Of a stretch of DNA of 64,000 nucleotides, positions 50,066-59,200 are shown piece by piece. The notes under the pieces are model-generated. The model was not told where the DNA came from and did not search any database. It worked only from the letters and a program-made list of their open reading frames with translations. The position numbers and the translations under genes are program-made. The DNA is from Alicyclobacillus tolerans (GTDB lineage: Bacteria; Bacillota; Bacilli; Alicyclobacillales; Alicyclobacillaceae), in contig NZ_FRAF01000006.1 in the NCBI RefSeq assembly GCF_900142255.1, forward strand, positions 62,001-126,000, in the 5' to 3' direction. The stretch's first letter is position 1; each line of letters begins with the position of its first letter.

Positions 50066-51808
50066 TTGCTAACTGAACTGTCCTGGAAAGTTGGCGGTCA
50101 ACAAGGTGAAGGTGTTGAGAGTACTGGTGAAACGTTTGCCGTAGCACTCAATCGTCAAGGGTATTATATCTATTCTTTTCGTCATTTTTCTTCAAGAATT
50201 AAAGGCGGGCATTCTAACGACAAAGTGCGCGTAAGTCTTATCCCTCATCGAGCTATTGCTAGTTATACGGATATTTTATTGGCATTTGACCAAGAAACCA
50301 TTGATCTGAACGCTTCTGATGTAAGAGAAGGCGGCATAGTGATTGCCGATGCTAAATTTAAGCCCACTGCTCCCCAACATGTTCAACTTGTCAGTATTCC
50401 GCTGACACAGCTTGCTGAAGAAAACGGATCGGCCATTATGAAAAATATGGTGTCACTCGGTGCCTCCTGTTATCTACTCGGGTTGTCTCTCGATGTATTT
50501 CGATCCGTGATAGAAGAAAAGTTTTCCCGCAAAGGTGCAGCGGTTGTTGAGCAAAACATGCGGGCGCTACAAAGCGGATACGATGCCATCAAAGAGCAAG
50601 CCACACCTGATATGCTCATGCCACTAGCTCCCGCTGATGGTGTGCCACGACTTTTTATGATGGGCAATGATGCTCTTGGTCTTGGCGCCTTAGCTGCTGG
50701 TGCTAGAGTGATGGCTGCTTATCCTATCACTCCTGCTTCTGACGTGATGGAATACCTCATTAAAAAGATGCCTAAAGTGGGCGGCGCAGTGGTTCAAACA
50801 GAGGATGAAATTGCTGCTATGACCATGACTATAGGCGCAAACTATGGCGGAGCGCGAGCTTTCACTTGCACATCTGGTCCGGGGTTAGCATTGATGATGG
50901 AAGCTATTGGACTTTCTGGAATGACTGAAACGCCAACTGTGATTATTGATACACAACGCGGCGGCCCTTCTACTGGTCTACCTACTAAACAAGAACAATC
51001 TGATTTTCTCGCAGCGCTCTTTGGCACTCACGGCGAAATTCCTAAAATTGTGCTAACCCCAGCCACTCCTGAAGAGTGTTTTCAAGCGATGGGTGAAGCG
51101 TTTAATTTAGCTGAACAATACCAGTGTCCGGTCATTGTCATGACTGATTTGCAACTTTCATTAAGCAAACAAACAACAGAACCGCTCAAGTTGTCCGATA
51201 TTTCCATACAAAGAGGTTCCACCTTGATGAACGAAATACCTTCTGAAAACATCCATGACCAATTCAAGCGGTATGAACTGACTGCCAATGGCGTGTCACC
51301 TCGAGTTTTGCCTGGCACGAAAGGTGGATTACATCACGTAACGGGTGTAGAACACAGTGAAATTGGACGCCCTAACGAAACCTCGCTGAATCGGCAAAAA
51401 ATGATGGAAAAACGCATGCGAAAACTGCAGGGTGTTGAACTCAATCACAGTGTATCCTGTCACGGCAATCCAAACGCAAAGACTGTGTTGCTTGGAATTG
51501 GTTCTAATTTTGGCGCTCTGGAAGAAGCGGTTGAAATATTAGAAAAACAAGGTATCTCCGCCACTCATGTTCATATTCATAAACTTTTACCCTTTCCTGT
51601 TCAAGCCCTTCAAGAAGCATTTGCTCATAAAGAAGAAATTTTTGTGGTAGAAAACAACGCAACTGGACAAATTCGTCATTTACTCGGATTTTTTAACGTT
51701 TCGACGAATGGCGCCCTACACTCAATTTTAAAATTCGATGGTAGCCCATTTTTACCAAAAGAGATCGCCGAAGAAGTCGCGAGGAAGGTGAGCGTATGGC
51801 AAGCATGA
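50066..51808 (+). CDS. korA: 2-oxoacid:ferredoxin oxidoreductase subunit alpha (fused gamma-alpha)
   Basis: 580 residues from a TTG with AAGGAAGTGA upstream. The N-terminal gamma-type domain (residues 1-190; GGQQGEGVESTGETFA, SRIKGGHSND) is fused to the alpha domain (GNDALGLGALAAGARVMAAY and following, TPASDVMEYL, TSGPGLALMMEAIG). This is the two-gene KorAB format common in Firmicutes. The complex decarboxylates 2-oxoglutarate, or another 2-oxoacid, to the acyl-CoA with ferredoxin reduction. It overlaps korB by 13 bases. Substrate choice is not decided by eye. Confidence 0.92.
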   Translation: MLTELSWKVGGQQGEGVESTGETFAVALNRQGYYIYSFRHFSSRIKGGHSNDKVRVSLIPHRAIASYTDILLAFDQETIDLNASDVREGGIVIADAKFKPTAPQHVQLVSIPLTQLAEENGSAIMKNMVSLGASCYLLGLSLDVFRSVIEEKFSRKGAAVVEQNMRALQSGYDAIKEQATPDMLMPLAPADGVPRLFMMGNDALGLGALAAGARVMAAYPITPASDVMEYLIKKMPKVGGAVVQTEDEIAAMTMTIGANYGGARAFTCTSGPGLALMMEAIGLSGMTETPTVIIDTQRGGPSTGLPTKQEQSDFLAALFGTHGEIPKIVLTPATPEECFQAMGEAFNLAEQYQCPVIVMTDLQLSLSKQTTEPLKLSDISIQRGSTLMNEIPSENIHDQFKRYELTANGVSPRVLPGTKGGLHHVTGVEHSEIGRPNETSLNRQKMMEKRMRKLQGVELNHSVSCHGNPNAKTVLLGIGSNFGALEEAVEILEKQGISATHVHIHKLLPFPVQALQEAFAHKEEIFVVENNATGQIRHLLGFFNVSTNGALHSILKFDGSPFLPKEIAEEVARKVSVWQA

Positions 51809-52662
51809 AAGATTTTCGAAACGAAGTCAGACCCAACTGGTGTCCCGGTTGCGGAGATTTTTCTGTACAAGCAGCTATTCAACGCGCCCTTGGGCAATTG
51901 GATAAAGAACCGCATGAGGTCGCTGTTATCTCTGGCATTGGATGCTCTGGGAGAATCTCAGGCTACATCAATGCTTACGGATTTCATGCCGTTCATGGTC
52001 GAGCTTTACCAACAGCTCAAGGAGTCAAGCTAGCTAACCGTAATTTAACAGTCATAGCCGCTGGGGGAGATGGAGATGGATTTGGCATTGGGCTCAACCA
52101 CTTCATCCATGCGGCTAGACGCAATATGGATATTACTTATATTGTTATGGATAACCAGATTTATGGTCTGACGAAAGGGCAACATTCTCCAACATCTGCG
52201 CATGGTTTTCAAGTCAAAACAACACCGCATGGAAATATTGAATACCCACTGATGCCAGCACAATTGGCTTTGGCAGCAGGCATCTCCTTTTTAGCGCAAG
52301 GATTTTCGAGTGAGGTAGGCAAACTGGTAGATCTGATTGCTGCAGGTATTCAACATAGAGGTTTTGCGTTGATTAATGTCTTCAGTCCATGCGTCACTTA
52401 TAATAAGGTGAATACTTATGAGTGGTATAAAGAAAATTTGATATCTGTAGACGATCTCCCTGACTATGATGCTGCTGATTATGGTCGCGCCATGAATCTT
52501 GTACGTGAACACCATGGACTTGTAACGGGTCTCATTTATCGTGATGCGACTCGGCCAGCATATGAAGATATGATTCACAACTATGCCACGACACCTCTGG
52601 CCGCAAGTGAACTGCAACTAGATGCATCCTTGTTTGAAGAAGCTGTTAAGGAATTTGCCTAA
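51796..52662 (+). CDS. korB: 2-oxoacid:ferredoxin oxidoreductase subunit beta
   Basis: 288 residues from an ATG with GGAAGGTGA upstream. It binds thiamine diphosphate and one 4Fe-4S cluster: WCPGCGDFSVQAAI, SGIGCSGRISGYI, AAGGDGDGFGIGLNH with the Mg site, DNQIYGLTKGQHSPT and VFSPCVTYN with the last cysteine. The usual cluster ligands are present. Paired and overlapping with korA. Confidence 0.93.
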   Translation: MASMKDFRNEVRPNWCPGCGDFSVQAAIQRALGQLDKEPHEVAVISGIGCSGRISGYINAYGFHAVHGRALPTAQGVKLANRNLTVIAAGGDGDGFGIGLNHFIHAARRNMDITYIVMDNQIYGLTKGQHSPTSAHGFQVKTTPHGNIEYPLMPAQLALAAGISFLAQGFSSEVGKLVDLIAAGIQHRGFALINVFSPCVTYNKVNTYEWYKENLISVDDLPDYDAADYGRAMNLVREHHGLVTGLIYRDATRPAYEDMIHNYATTPLAASELQLDASLFEEAVKEFA

Positions 52663-52665
52663 ACT

Positions 52666-53136
52666 TTAATTTTTTTCAAAAAAATTCTTCGCCAATTTTC
52701 TGTAAAGTTCAGTATACACGCCATCTTTGACTACAAAAGACATATCAGGCCGATCCTTTACCATATCCGGTGAAGGAGTCGGCCGAAAACAGCGTACATC
52801 AACAATTTCACTGCTGGCAGGTCTTTTTTGTATATCTTCCAGTTCACAGAGATAAACCCATTTCACATGAAAAGAATCTTTCTCCACGGGTACTAAATAC
52901 TGCATGATTAATTGTGGATTCGTAATAAGCGCACCCGCTTCTTCAAAAACTTCGCGGCGTAAGGCTTGTTCTGGAGGCTCATTGGATTCTCTTTTTCCCC
53001 CAGGCAATTCCCAGCCACGCTGAGGATGCTTCACCCAAATCCAGCCTCCGGAAAAAGGGATAACAGCCAATATTGCCGCAGGTTCTCTAGCTGCACTAAA
53101 CGGGAACCATTCCCATTCAATGGCTCTACTGAACAT
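52666..53136 (-). CDS. NUDIX hydrolase
   Basis: 156 residues when started at the ATG with GGAG eight bases upstream (53136); an ATG six codons earlier has no ribosome site. A complete Nudix box is present: GX5EX7REUXEEXG runs through GKRESNEPPEQALRREVFEE followed by AG. Substrate is probably a nucleoside diphosphate derivative, not assignable by eye. It ends only four bases from korB, convergent. Confidence 0.88.
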   Translation of the reverse strand: MFSRAIEWEWFPFSAAREPAAILAVIPFSGGWIWVKHPQRGWELPGGKRESNEPPEQALRREVFEEAGALITNPQLIMQYLVPVEKDSFHVKWVYLCELEDIQKRPASSEIVDVRCFRPTPSPDMVKDRPDMSFVVKDGVYTELYRKLAKNFFEKN

Positions 53137-53174
53137 ATCCGATGCTCCATTCATTAAGGAAAGGATGAAAGAAT

Positions 53175-53477
53175 TTGCGAGATAAAAAAACAGAAGATGA
53201 ACTACTCAAATCATTACCAGATGGGCACAGATTAACTCATAAAGAATTTTTTGTGTACACTACAGAAAAAACATCTTATGAGATTGAGTTGTATTCAGAA
53301 ATAAACGGACCCTATTATGCTGTGGGTATTCCTCAAGACGGACCCATGGTGATTTACGGCTCTTCACGTACAGATAGCGCTTATAATGCCATTCAGATGG
53401 TTTTAGATAAAATTCAGCGTGAAGAACATCACTTTTTACCAGATCCACCATTTTCCAAAGACGATGCCAATGAGTAA
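53175..53477 (+). CDS. Small protein of unknown function
   Basis: 100 residues from a TTG with AAAGGATGA seven bases upstream. Charged, without signal peptide or membrane span. It shows HKEFFVYTTEKTSYEIELYS, then GPYYAVGIPQDGPMVIYG, a pattern of alternating strands. I do not recognise it. The last 42 bases overlap the convergent YuiD-like gene, and the start is divergent from the NUDIX gene. Confidence 0.65.
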   Translation: MRDKKTEDELLKSLPDGHRLTHKEFFVYTTEKTSYEIELYSEINGPYYAVGIPQDGPMVIYGSSRTDSAYNAIQMVLDKIQREEHHFLPDPPFSKDDANE

Positions 53478-53939
53478 CCCAATCACAGCTCCCAGTATGA
53501 CTTCCTGCGGCTCATGACCTAAGATCTCTTTTAATCTTTCCCCTTCTTGTTCAACAGAAGAAGATGAGTTGTCTGATTCTGAATTAAGAGAAAGCTCCAT
53601 GGCAATGCGATTCAATAAAACGGCATGCTCTCCCGCATGACGACGAATCCCCCCCGCGTCATACATAACAATCGCGGTAAAAACTACAGACGTAGCAAAT
53701 ATGGGAGATTGTGGACCAACCACATAAGCCAGCGCGGTTGTCAAAGCCATTACGCCAGCGGCATGCGAGCTCGGCATGCCACCAGCGTCTATAATTTTAT
53801 GCAATTCCCATTGGCGAGTACGAAAATAATGAATCGGTATTTTCAGTATTTGGCCAACACATATGCCAACCAAAGCAGCCATTAAGGGAGCATTTCTCCA
53901 TAGGCCCTCCAAAAAACTGACCAAATCATGGTGTATCAT
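53436..53939 (-). CDS. Divergent PAP2 family protein (DUF212, YuiD-like)
   Basis: 167 residues from an ATG with GGGGGAG upstream. Four hydrophobic helices surround the conserved DAGGMPSSHAAGVMALTTA, MYDAGGIRRHAGEHAVLLN and LKEILGHEPQEVILGA, which define the DUF212 acid-phosphatase-related family. A phosphatase acting on a lipid phosphate is suggested, with PSSH and GHEPxEV in place of the PAP2 histidines. Its end overlaps a small unknown gene by 42 bases. Confidence 0.88.
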   Translation of the reverse strand: MIHHDLVSFLEGLWRNAPLMAALVGICVGQILKIPIHYFRTRQWELHKIIDAGGMPSSHAAGVMALTTALAYVVGPQSPIFATSVVFTAIVMYDAGGIRRHAGEHAVLLNRIAMELSLNSESDNSSSSVEQEGERLKEILGHEPQEVILGAVIGLLIGIVFGKWWIW

Positions 53940-53985
53940 GAAACTCCCCCACTCTGCTCGTCAGCTTTACAACATCCATCCCATT

Positions 53986-55068
53986 TTAATACTGGTTTCG
54001 AATTCGTTCTACTGTCTCTTTATCTAACCTTTTGACCAGTTCTGTACAAAGTTTGACACCCTGCTCAAAATCATCGTGGCAGTAAATTGACGTATGGCTA
54101 TGAATATATCGGGTTGGATAGCCAATGGCCACAGACGGAACTCCGCTGCCGCTGATATGGAAACGCCCAGCATCTGTTCCGCCTCCTGATATAGATTCCA
54201 CTTGGCAAGGTATCCCCACTTCTGCTGCCGTATCTAAAACAAAATCTCGGAATACCGGATTGGGAATCATGGAAGCATCAAAGATAACTAGCAAAGGTCC
54301 TTGACCACATTTGGACAAAGCATCCGACTTCGTCAGTCCTGGTGTATCACCGGCTATTCCAACATCTAGCGCAATTGCGATATCCGGCTGAATTTCATTC
54401 GCCAATGTGACAGCGCCGCGCAAACCAACCTCTTCTTGAACAGTCGCACCAGCATACAGAATATTGGGATGTTCCGTATTTTGCAAAGCATCCAATACAC
54501 CAACAGCGGTGGCACAGCCAAGTCGATTATCCAAAGCTTTAGCGCAGTAGAAATGACCATTTCCTAGACGAGTAAACGGACTCCAAGGAACAATGGCATC
54601 TCCAGGACGAACGCCCAGTTCTTCCGCTTCCGCTTTGTTCTTGACACCAAGATCGATAAACAAATCTTTGATATCCACTGCTTGTTTGCGTTCTTCAGGT
54701 TTCAAAATATGTGGCGGCTTAGAACCGATGACTCCTGTCAGTTTGCCTTTTCTCGTATGTATCGTCACTCTCTGAGACAGCATGACTTGAGACCACCAGC
54801 CACCGAGTGTCTGAAATTTAACAAAACCTTCGTCCGTCAAGTATGTAACCATCATGCCGATCTCGTCCAAATGCCCTGCAAGCAGAACGCGTGGTCCATC
54901 TGCTTGTCCGACTTTCTCGCCAACCACCCCACCCATACCATCTTTAATTAACCGATTGGACAGTGGGTTAAGATATTGCTCCATTAAAGACCGAACCTCT
55001 TTTTCAAACCCAGGGACACCATCAGCTTCTGTCAGCGATTGAACAACTTTCAACATATCAAGCGACAT
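53986..55068 (-). CDS. M42 family metallopeptidase (glutamyl/deblocking aminopeptidase)
   Basis: 360 residues from an ATG with GAGGAAAA upstream. The two-zinc site is visible: AGHLDEIGMMV, AKALDNRLGCATAVG, VQEEVGLRGA (catalytic Glu), IALDVGIAGD and HSHTSIYCHDD. The PDZ-like lid domain is inserted at about 65-165. M42 enzymes are large oligomeric cytoplasmic aminopeptidases that trim peptides. Some relatives were labelled endoglucanases by mistake. Single gene. Confidence 0.93.
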   Translation of the reverse strand: MSLDMLKVVQSLTEADGVPGFEKEVRSLMEQYLNPLSNRLIKDGMGGVVGEKVGQADGPRVLLAGHLDEIGMMVTYLTDEGFVKFQTLGGWWSQVMLSQRVTIHTRKGKLTGVIGSKPPHILKPEERKQAVDIKDLFIDLGVKNKAEAEELGVRPGDAIVPWSPFTRLGNGHFYCAKALDNRLGCATAVGVLDALQNTEHPNILYAGATVQEEVGLRGAVTLANEIQPDIAIALDVGIAGDTPGLTKSDALSKCGQGPLLVIFDASMIPNPVFRDFVLDTAAEVGIPCQVESISGGGTDAGRFHISGSGVPSVAIGYPTRYIHSHTSIYCHDDFEQGVKLCTELVKRLDKETVERIRNQY

Positions 55069-55268
55069 TCTTTTTCCTCCTCACCATACGATCTTAAGGA
55101 AGTGAATTTCTGATTCTTGCCCCACTCTTCTGCTTTTGTTCCCTATCGTACCACATCCTCCATACAGAATGCCTTGTGCAGGCAAATCACCTACAAGGAT
55201 TTTGTGTATTTGTCATACTATGAATAGGCAGAAACAAAGTTAGGCAACTCAACAAGGAGGAGAAAACC

Positions 55269-55589
55269 TTGGTACGACTGTATCCGATTCAAATTGACGA
55301 ACAAACATTTACAGCCGTTGAAGTTCATTTACCCAAAACCACACTCCTGTCCATATCCAATGAAGTTGGCTATGTCATGTGTGGAGCACTCGATGTAGAG
55401 TTGCTTCGAACACGTTTAGCTGCACGAGAAATCGTGGCTGCACGAGCTGTAGGTGTAAAAACCATCGAAGAATTATTGATGGGACAGGTGGAAAGTTGCA
55501 CACAATCAGCGGAAGCACTGGGTATCTTTCCTGGAATGTCTATTCGAGAAGCTCTACAACGTATGAGTACTGTCAAAAGTCAAGCATGA
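55269..55589 (+). CDS. yunC: DUF1805 family protein (YunC-like)
   Basis: 106 residues from a TTG with AAGGAGG nine bases upstream. It resembles B. subtilis YunC, including YVMCGALDVELLRTRLAARE, IVAARAVGVKTIEELL and LGIFPGMSIREALQRM. Function unknown. The gene stands alone with its stop close to the convergent GT2 gene. Confidence 0.85.
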   Translation: MVRLYPIQIDEQTFTAVEVHLPKTTLLSISNEVGYVMCGALDVELLRTRLAAREIVAARAVGVKTIEELLMGQVESCTQSAEALGIFPGMSIREALQRMSTVKSQA

Positions 55590-55594
55590 GCCTG

Positions 55595-56833
55595 TTACAG
55601 TTCATCCATACGTATACTGCGTTTATGTTCTGTATGACTCCATCGTTGATCAGAACAGGATAAAAACGCATAGAGTGTAATTGGCCCCCAAGTCCAAAGA
55701 AATATAGGCAACAAAGGAAGCGCAAAATATGCACGCCAATTTACTTTCTCAAGAAACAATGCAAAGGGTATCTGCAAATAGAGAATAGCGCTTATCAGAA
55801 TCCAAAAATAAGTTGGCAATAAGCCAGACAGATGGTTTATACCCATATCGCTAGAGATGGAGATATGAAAAAACACCATAAGAGATATGAGAAAAAGGAT
55901 CATAAAGCGTATGGGTTGAAAAAGATAGAGCGCCGCATCCAATTGACGAACGTCACGTTTTTGCAATGCTTTGCTAAGAAGAGGAAAAAAATTTCGCTTT
56001 GCACAATAAAAATGACCTCGCATCCATCGTATCCGCTGACGTAGGGAAGAAACAAGGTCTATTGGTTTTTCGTCATATACCCTAGCTTCATGCGCCCACA
56101 CAGGATAAATACCACGCCTAATACAACGCACGCCAAACTCCAGATCTTCCGCCAATCCAGTGGCGTGCCAGCCCATTTCTGCTAAAAGGTTGAAATCCAC
56201 ACATACACCCGTACCACCGAGTGAACAAGCAAGTCCCAGATTATTCCTGGCTTTTTGCCACATGCAATTACTAAACCAATATGAAACAGCCTGTGATACC
56301 GTAACCCAACTGTCAAACGGATTTTTCACTCCTAGATAACCCTGAATAACACGATGGCCTGTACATAAATGATGATTCATTGCTTGTAAAAAATCGGCTT
56401 CTACCAAATTATCTGCATCAAAAATAAGTACAGCATCATAAGAGACAGACATCTCTTGGAGTCGTTTCAACATCCATTCAATAGCATAACCTTTGCTGCG
56501 TTGTGTCGATTGTTCCCGGCAGTGCACCTTAGCACCGTGGGCTAAAGCTACCTCCGCTGTATGGTCAGAACAGTGATCAGCAATCACATGAATGTCATAG
56601 AGATGGCTGGGATAGTCCTGGGCAAACAAACTATCCAGCAAAAAGCCAATCACTCGTTCTTCATTATGAGCTGGAATCAGAATGGCGAATTTTTTTTCCG
56701 GAGAATGGGTATGCGGTTTTTTGGCAGGGAAATAACCAGGGAAGGAAAGTAAAGTTTGATATATTCCTAGTAGGCTGGCAAAGATTTGTATTCCTAAACC
56801 CATCGTGTGGACAAAAAAGCGCCAAATATCCAT
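55595..56833 (-). CDS. Membrane-anchored GT2 glycosyltransferase
   Basis: 412 residues with an N-terminal membrane helix (about 5-32), the GT2 catalytic domain (FAILIPAHNEERVIGFLLDS, DADNLVEADFL, GLAEDLEFGVRC) and the acceptor motif QRIRW in SLRQRIRWMRGH. Three C-terminal hydrophobic helices follow after about 290. The layout is that of processive beta-glycosyltransferases of the BcsA/NodC type. The product, possibly a cell-surface polysaccharide, is unknown. Its ribosome site is weak. Confidence 0.85.
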   Translation of the reverse strand: MDIWRFFVHTMGLGIQIFASLLGIYQTLLSFPGYFPAKKPHTHSPEKKFAILIPAHNEERVIGFLLDSLFAQDYPSHLYDIHVIADHCSDHTAEVALAHGAKVHCREQSTQRSKGYAIEWMLKRLQEMSVSYDAVLIFDADNLVEADFLQAMNHHLCTGHRVIQGYLGVKNPFDSWVTVSQAVSYWFSNCMWQKARNNLGLACSLGGTGVCVDFNLLAEMGWHATGLAEDLEFGVRCIRRGIYPVWAHEARVYDEKPIDLVSSLRQRIRWMRGHFYCAKRNFFPLLSKALQKRDVRQLDAALYLFQPIRFMILFLISLMVFFHISISSDMGINHLSGLLPTYFWILISAILYLQIPFALFLEKVNWRAYFALPLLPIFLWTWGPITLYAFLSCSDQRWSHTEHKRSIRMDEL

Positions 56834-56857
56834 ACGTCACTCAACCCGTCTTTCAGA

Positions 56858-56886
56858 TTGTCAGTCATACTCTCATCGTTTACGAT
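56858..56886 (+). promoter_or_regulatory. Promoter of the DedA gene
   Basis: TTGTCA (56858-56863) and TACGAT (56881-56886) are 17 bases apart, placing transcription about 25 bases before the GTG. Confidence 0.5.
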
Positions 56887-56916
56887 AGTAGAGGTATCAC
56901 AAAAAGGAGGAAGACT

Positions 56917-57519
56917 GTGTCTAATCATTTTAACCTATGGATTGCCCACGATGGCTATTTCGGCTTATTTCTGCTCATGCTTTTAGAAAGCGCCTGTATC
57001 CCTATACCCTCAGAAGTCGTTGTTCCATATGCCGGCTATCTTTCACACCAGGGTACCCTTTCCATTGTTCCTGTCATTCTAGTCGCAACTTTAGCTAATG
57101 TGGTTGGCGGTTATATCGCCTATATGATTGGCTATTATGGCGGTCGACCCTTTGTGCTTAAATATGGACGATTTATTCTCCTGAATCCCCATCACCTCGA
57201 GAAAGCCGAACAGTGGTTTGCAAAATATGGGGAAATCACCGTATTTCTAGGCAGACTAGTTCCTGCGGTGCGCACCTTTGTTTCCCTGCCTGCAGGTATG
57301 GCGAAAATGCGTTTAGGAAAATTTTTATTTTATTCGTTTCTCGGTTCCTTACCCTGGAATATCGCTTTAACCATCGCCGGTTATCAGTTGGCCGCACATT
57401 TTGATATCATTGACAAACATTTGAAACCATTGAGTACCATAGGCGCCGTTATTCTAGGATTAGCAGTTTTATGGTTTTGGTTTGGGCAACGTTCAAGACG
57501 GATAAACAGAAACTTGTAA
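56917..57519 (+). CDS. DedA family membrane protein
   Basis: 200 residues from a GTG with AAAAGGAGG five bases upstream. It shows the DedA signatures ESACIPIPSEVVVPYAGYL near residue 27 and FLGRLVPAVRTFVSLPAGMAKM near 110, with about five hydrophobic segments. DedA proteins are lipid scramblases or flippases; some recycle the undecaprenyl-phosphate carrier. It is divergent from the GT2 gene. The tail overlaps the convergent HD gene by 27 bases. Confidence 0.9.
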   Translation: MSNHFNLWIAHDGYFGLFLLMLLESACIPIPSEVVVPYAGYLSHQGTLSIVPVILVATLANVVGGYIAYMIGYYGGRPFVLKYGRFILLNPHHLEKAEQWFAKYGEITVFLGRLVPAVRTFVSLPAGMAKMRLGKFLFYSFLGSLPWNIALTIAGYQLAAHFDIIDKHLKPLSTIGAVILGLAVLWFWFGQRSRRINRNL

Positions 57520-58755
57520 GAGGCGGCGGATTCGTTCCGCTGTCTCTCCATTCTCCAAAAAAATCTCACGCGGCAAGAATAGACAAAATTCCTCTGAGGT
57601 TGAGAGCTCACGCACCAGTTTGGAAAGTCGGCTTAGTTCTACTTTGTCACCTTTTTTCGTAGCAATTGAAATACCTTCCCCATGATAGATATAAGCAGTA
57701 ATTCCAGAAGTTCTCCCGGCAAAGTAATACTCTGGATCGTAGCCGTTGGCCCGTATCAAGGTGCGCAACTGAGCCCTGATCTCCAAAGAAGGTTCACTGC
57801 AGACAATCGGATAGAGTAATCTTCTGTACAGAAAACGCTTGGATAAATCCGCCAAAACCTCATCTTTACTTCCACTCCATAAATGAAACGCATAGGTAAG
57901 CGTAGACTCATCCAACGCAAGGTATTCTTTTACGGAAAGCGGGCGAGAATCTTCATGAAGTATAGCCGTTAACGCTTTTGGAAGGTACAAAGCTGCTGTC
58001 TCCTGCTGCTCGCGAGCGCGTTTGAGAATATTCGCCACAAGTACATCGCTGCCAATTGTAACGGGATGCAAATAGACTTGTGCATACATGAAATACCGCG
58101 CAAGAATATATTGCTCGACTGTATGAATGGCATTTTCCGAGATCGCGACCTGACCATCACTAATCACTATAGAACGAAGAATTCTTGCCAATTCAAAACT
58201 TCCGTAAGATACACCCGTATGTAAACCATCTCGCAGCAGATAGTCCATCCGATCAACATCCAATTGACTGGATATTAACTGTTGTATTATTGGAAACTTC
58301 CCTCTTTTTTCTAAAACACCCACTAAATCTTGCGCAAAATCTGTGTCTATTTCGTCCAGCCTTCGACGAATCTCTTCATCTTCCAAGAGAATTCTCCGAG
58401 TCCAGTCCTCGTGGTGATAAGCGTACACCTTTTCAAAAGTATGCGAAAAGGGGCCATGTCCCACATCATGCAAAAGCGCAACAGCTAAGGCAAGTTTCCG
58501 ATCGCGATCGGAATGCGGCCAGCCAAAGCGCTTCTGCAAATGCTGCAAAAGTCGTCGCATCGTCTCATATGCGCCTAGAGAATGACTGAAACGGCTGTGC
58601 TCAGCACCATGAAAAGTGAGATAGGAAGTGCCCAACTGACGAATTCTGCGCAATCGTTGCACAGCAGCCGTATTGACGAGTGACCAAATCCAGGCATCGT
58701 CCACCACAATTTCATCATGTACTGGATCTTTCAACACTCGCTCAAACACAGGCAT
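57493..58755 (-). CDS. HD-domain phosphohydrolase (YwfO/dNTPase-like)
   Basis: 420 residues from an ATG (GAGAGG only three bases upstream; a GTG two codons further has better spacing). It carries the HD motif split: FHGAEHSRFSHSLGAYETM, LLHDVGHGPFSHTFE and SQLDVDRMDYLLRD, as in SamHD1-like dNTP triphosphohydrolases and B. subtilis YwfO. It likely hydrolyses dNTPs. Its end overlaps the DedA gene. Confidence 0.9.
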   Translation of the reverse strand: MPVFERVLKDPVHDEIVVDDAWIWSLVNTAAVQRLRRIRQLGTSYLTFHGAEHSRFSHSLGAYETMRRLLQHLQKRFGWPHSDRDRKLALAVALLHDVGHGPFSHTFEKVYAYHHEDWTRRILLEDEEIRRRLDEIDTDFAQDLVGVLEKRGKFPIIQQLISSQLDVDRMDYLLRDGLHTGVSYGSFELARILRSIVISDGQVAISENAIHTVEQYILARYFMYAQVYLHPVTIGSDVLVANILKRAREQQETAALYLPKALTAILHEDSRPLSVKEYLALDESTLTYAFHLWSGSKDEVLADLSKRFLYRRLLYPIVCSEPSLEIRAQLRTLIRANGYDPEYYFAGRTSGITAYIYHGEGISIATKKGDKVELSRLSKLVRELSTSEEFCLFLPREIFLENGETAERIRRLLQVSVYPS

Positions 58756-58821
58756 CGTCCTCTCAAACGTCAAAGAGGGCTTACGGAAAACCCGCAAGAC
58801 CCTCTGGTGTACGCTAATTTT

Positions 58822-59175
58822 TCAATCACAAGAACCAGGCTGGCCTGCTTCAGTAGCAGTACGAAAACTGCTTCCACAGCCGCACATGGAAGTTGCGTTG
58901 GGATTGTTAATTTTAAAACCTTGTCCTGTTAAATCGTCCACATAGTCAACCTCTGAACCATCTATCAAATGAAGACTTTCTTGATCCACCAAAACTGAAA
59001 CACCATTGAGGGTAAAACGTAAATCGCCTGGTTTTTCAGAGTCAAGCGCCATACCATAAGAGAAACCAGTGCAACCCCCAGGCTTGACAAAAAGACGCAG
59101 AGCGTTTTCATCGGGGCGATTTCGTTCCTCAATCAACTGCTGGATTTTTTCAGCCGCCGCTTCTGTCAGCGTGAC
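58822..59175 (-). CDS. HesB/IscA-type iron-sulfur cluster assembly protein
   Basis: 117 residues when started at the second ATG, which has GGAGG seven bases upstream. The three cluster ligands are Cys in PGGCTGFSYG and the CGCG pair in MCGCGSSF. A-type proteins carry Fe-S clusters to target enzymes. The C-terminus extends about ten residues beyond the CGCG core. It is 25 bases downstream of bcp. Confidence 0.9.
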   Translation of the reverse strand, partial: VTLTEAAAEKIQQLIEERNRPDENALRLFVKPGGCTGFSYGMALDSEKPGDLRFTLNGVSVLVDQESLHLIDGSEVDYVDDLTGQGFKINNPNATSMCGCGSSFRTATEAGQPGSCD

Positions 59176-59200
59176 CATATCCATCCCTCCCCCATACAGT

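Noticed and set aside
55165-55205. Hairpin CTTGT..ACAAG in the region upstream of yunC
   Set aside because: It follows no gene end in either direction and has a bulged, weak stem; not called a terminator or riboswitch.
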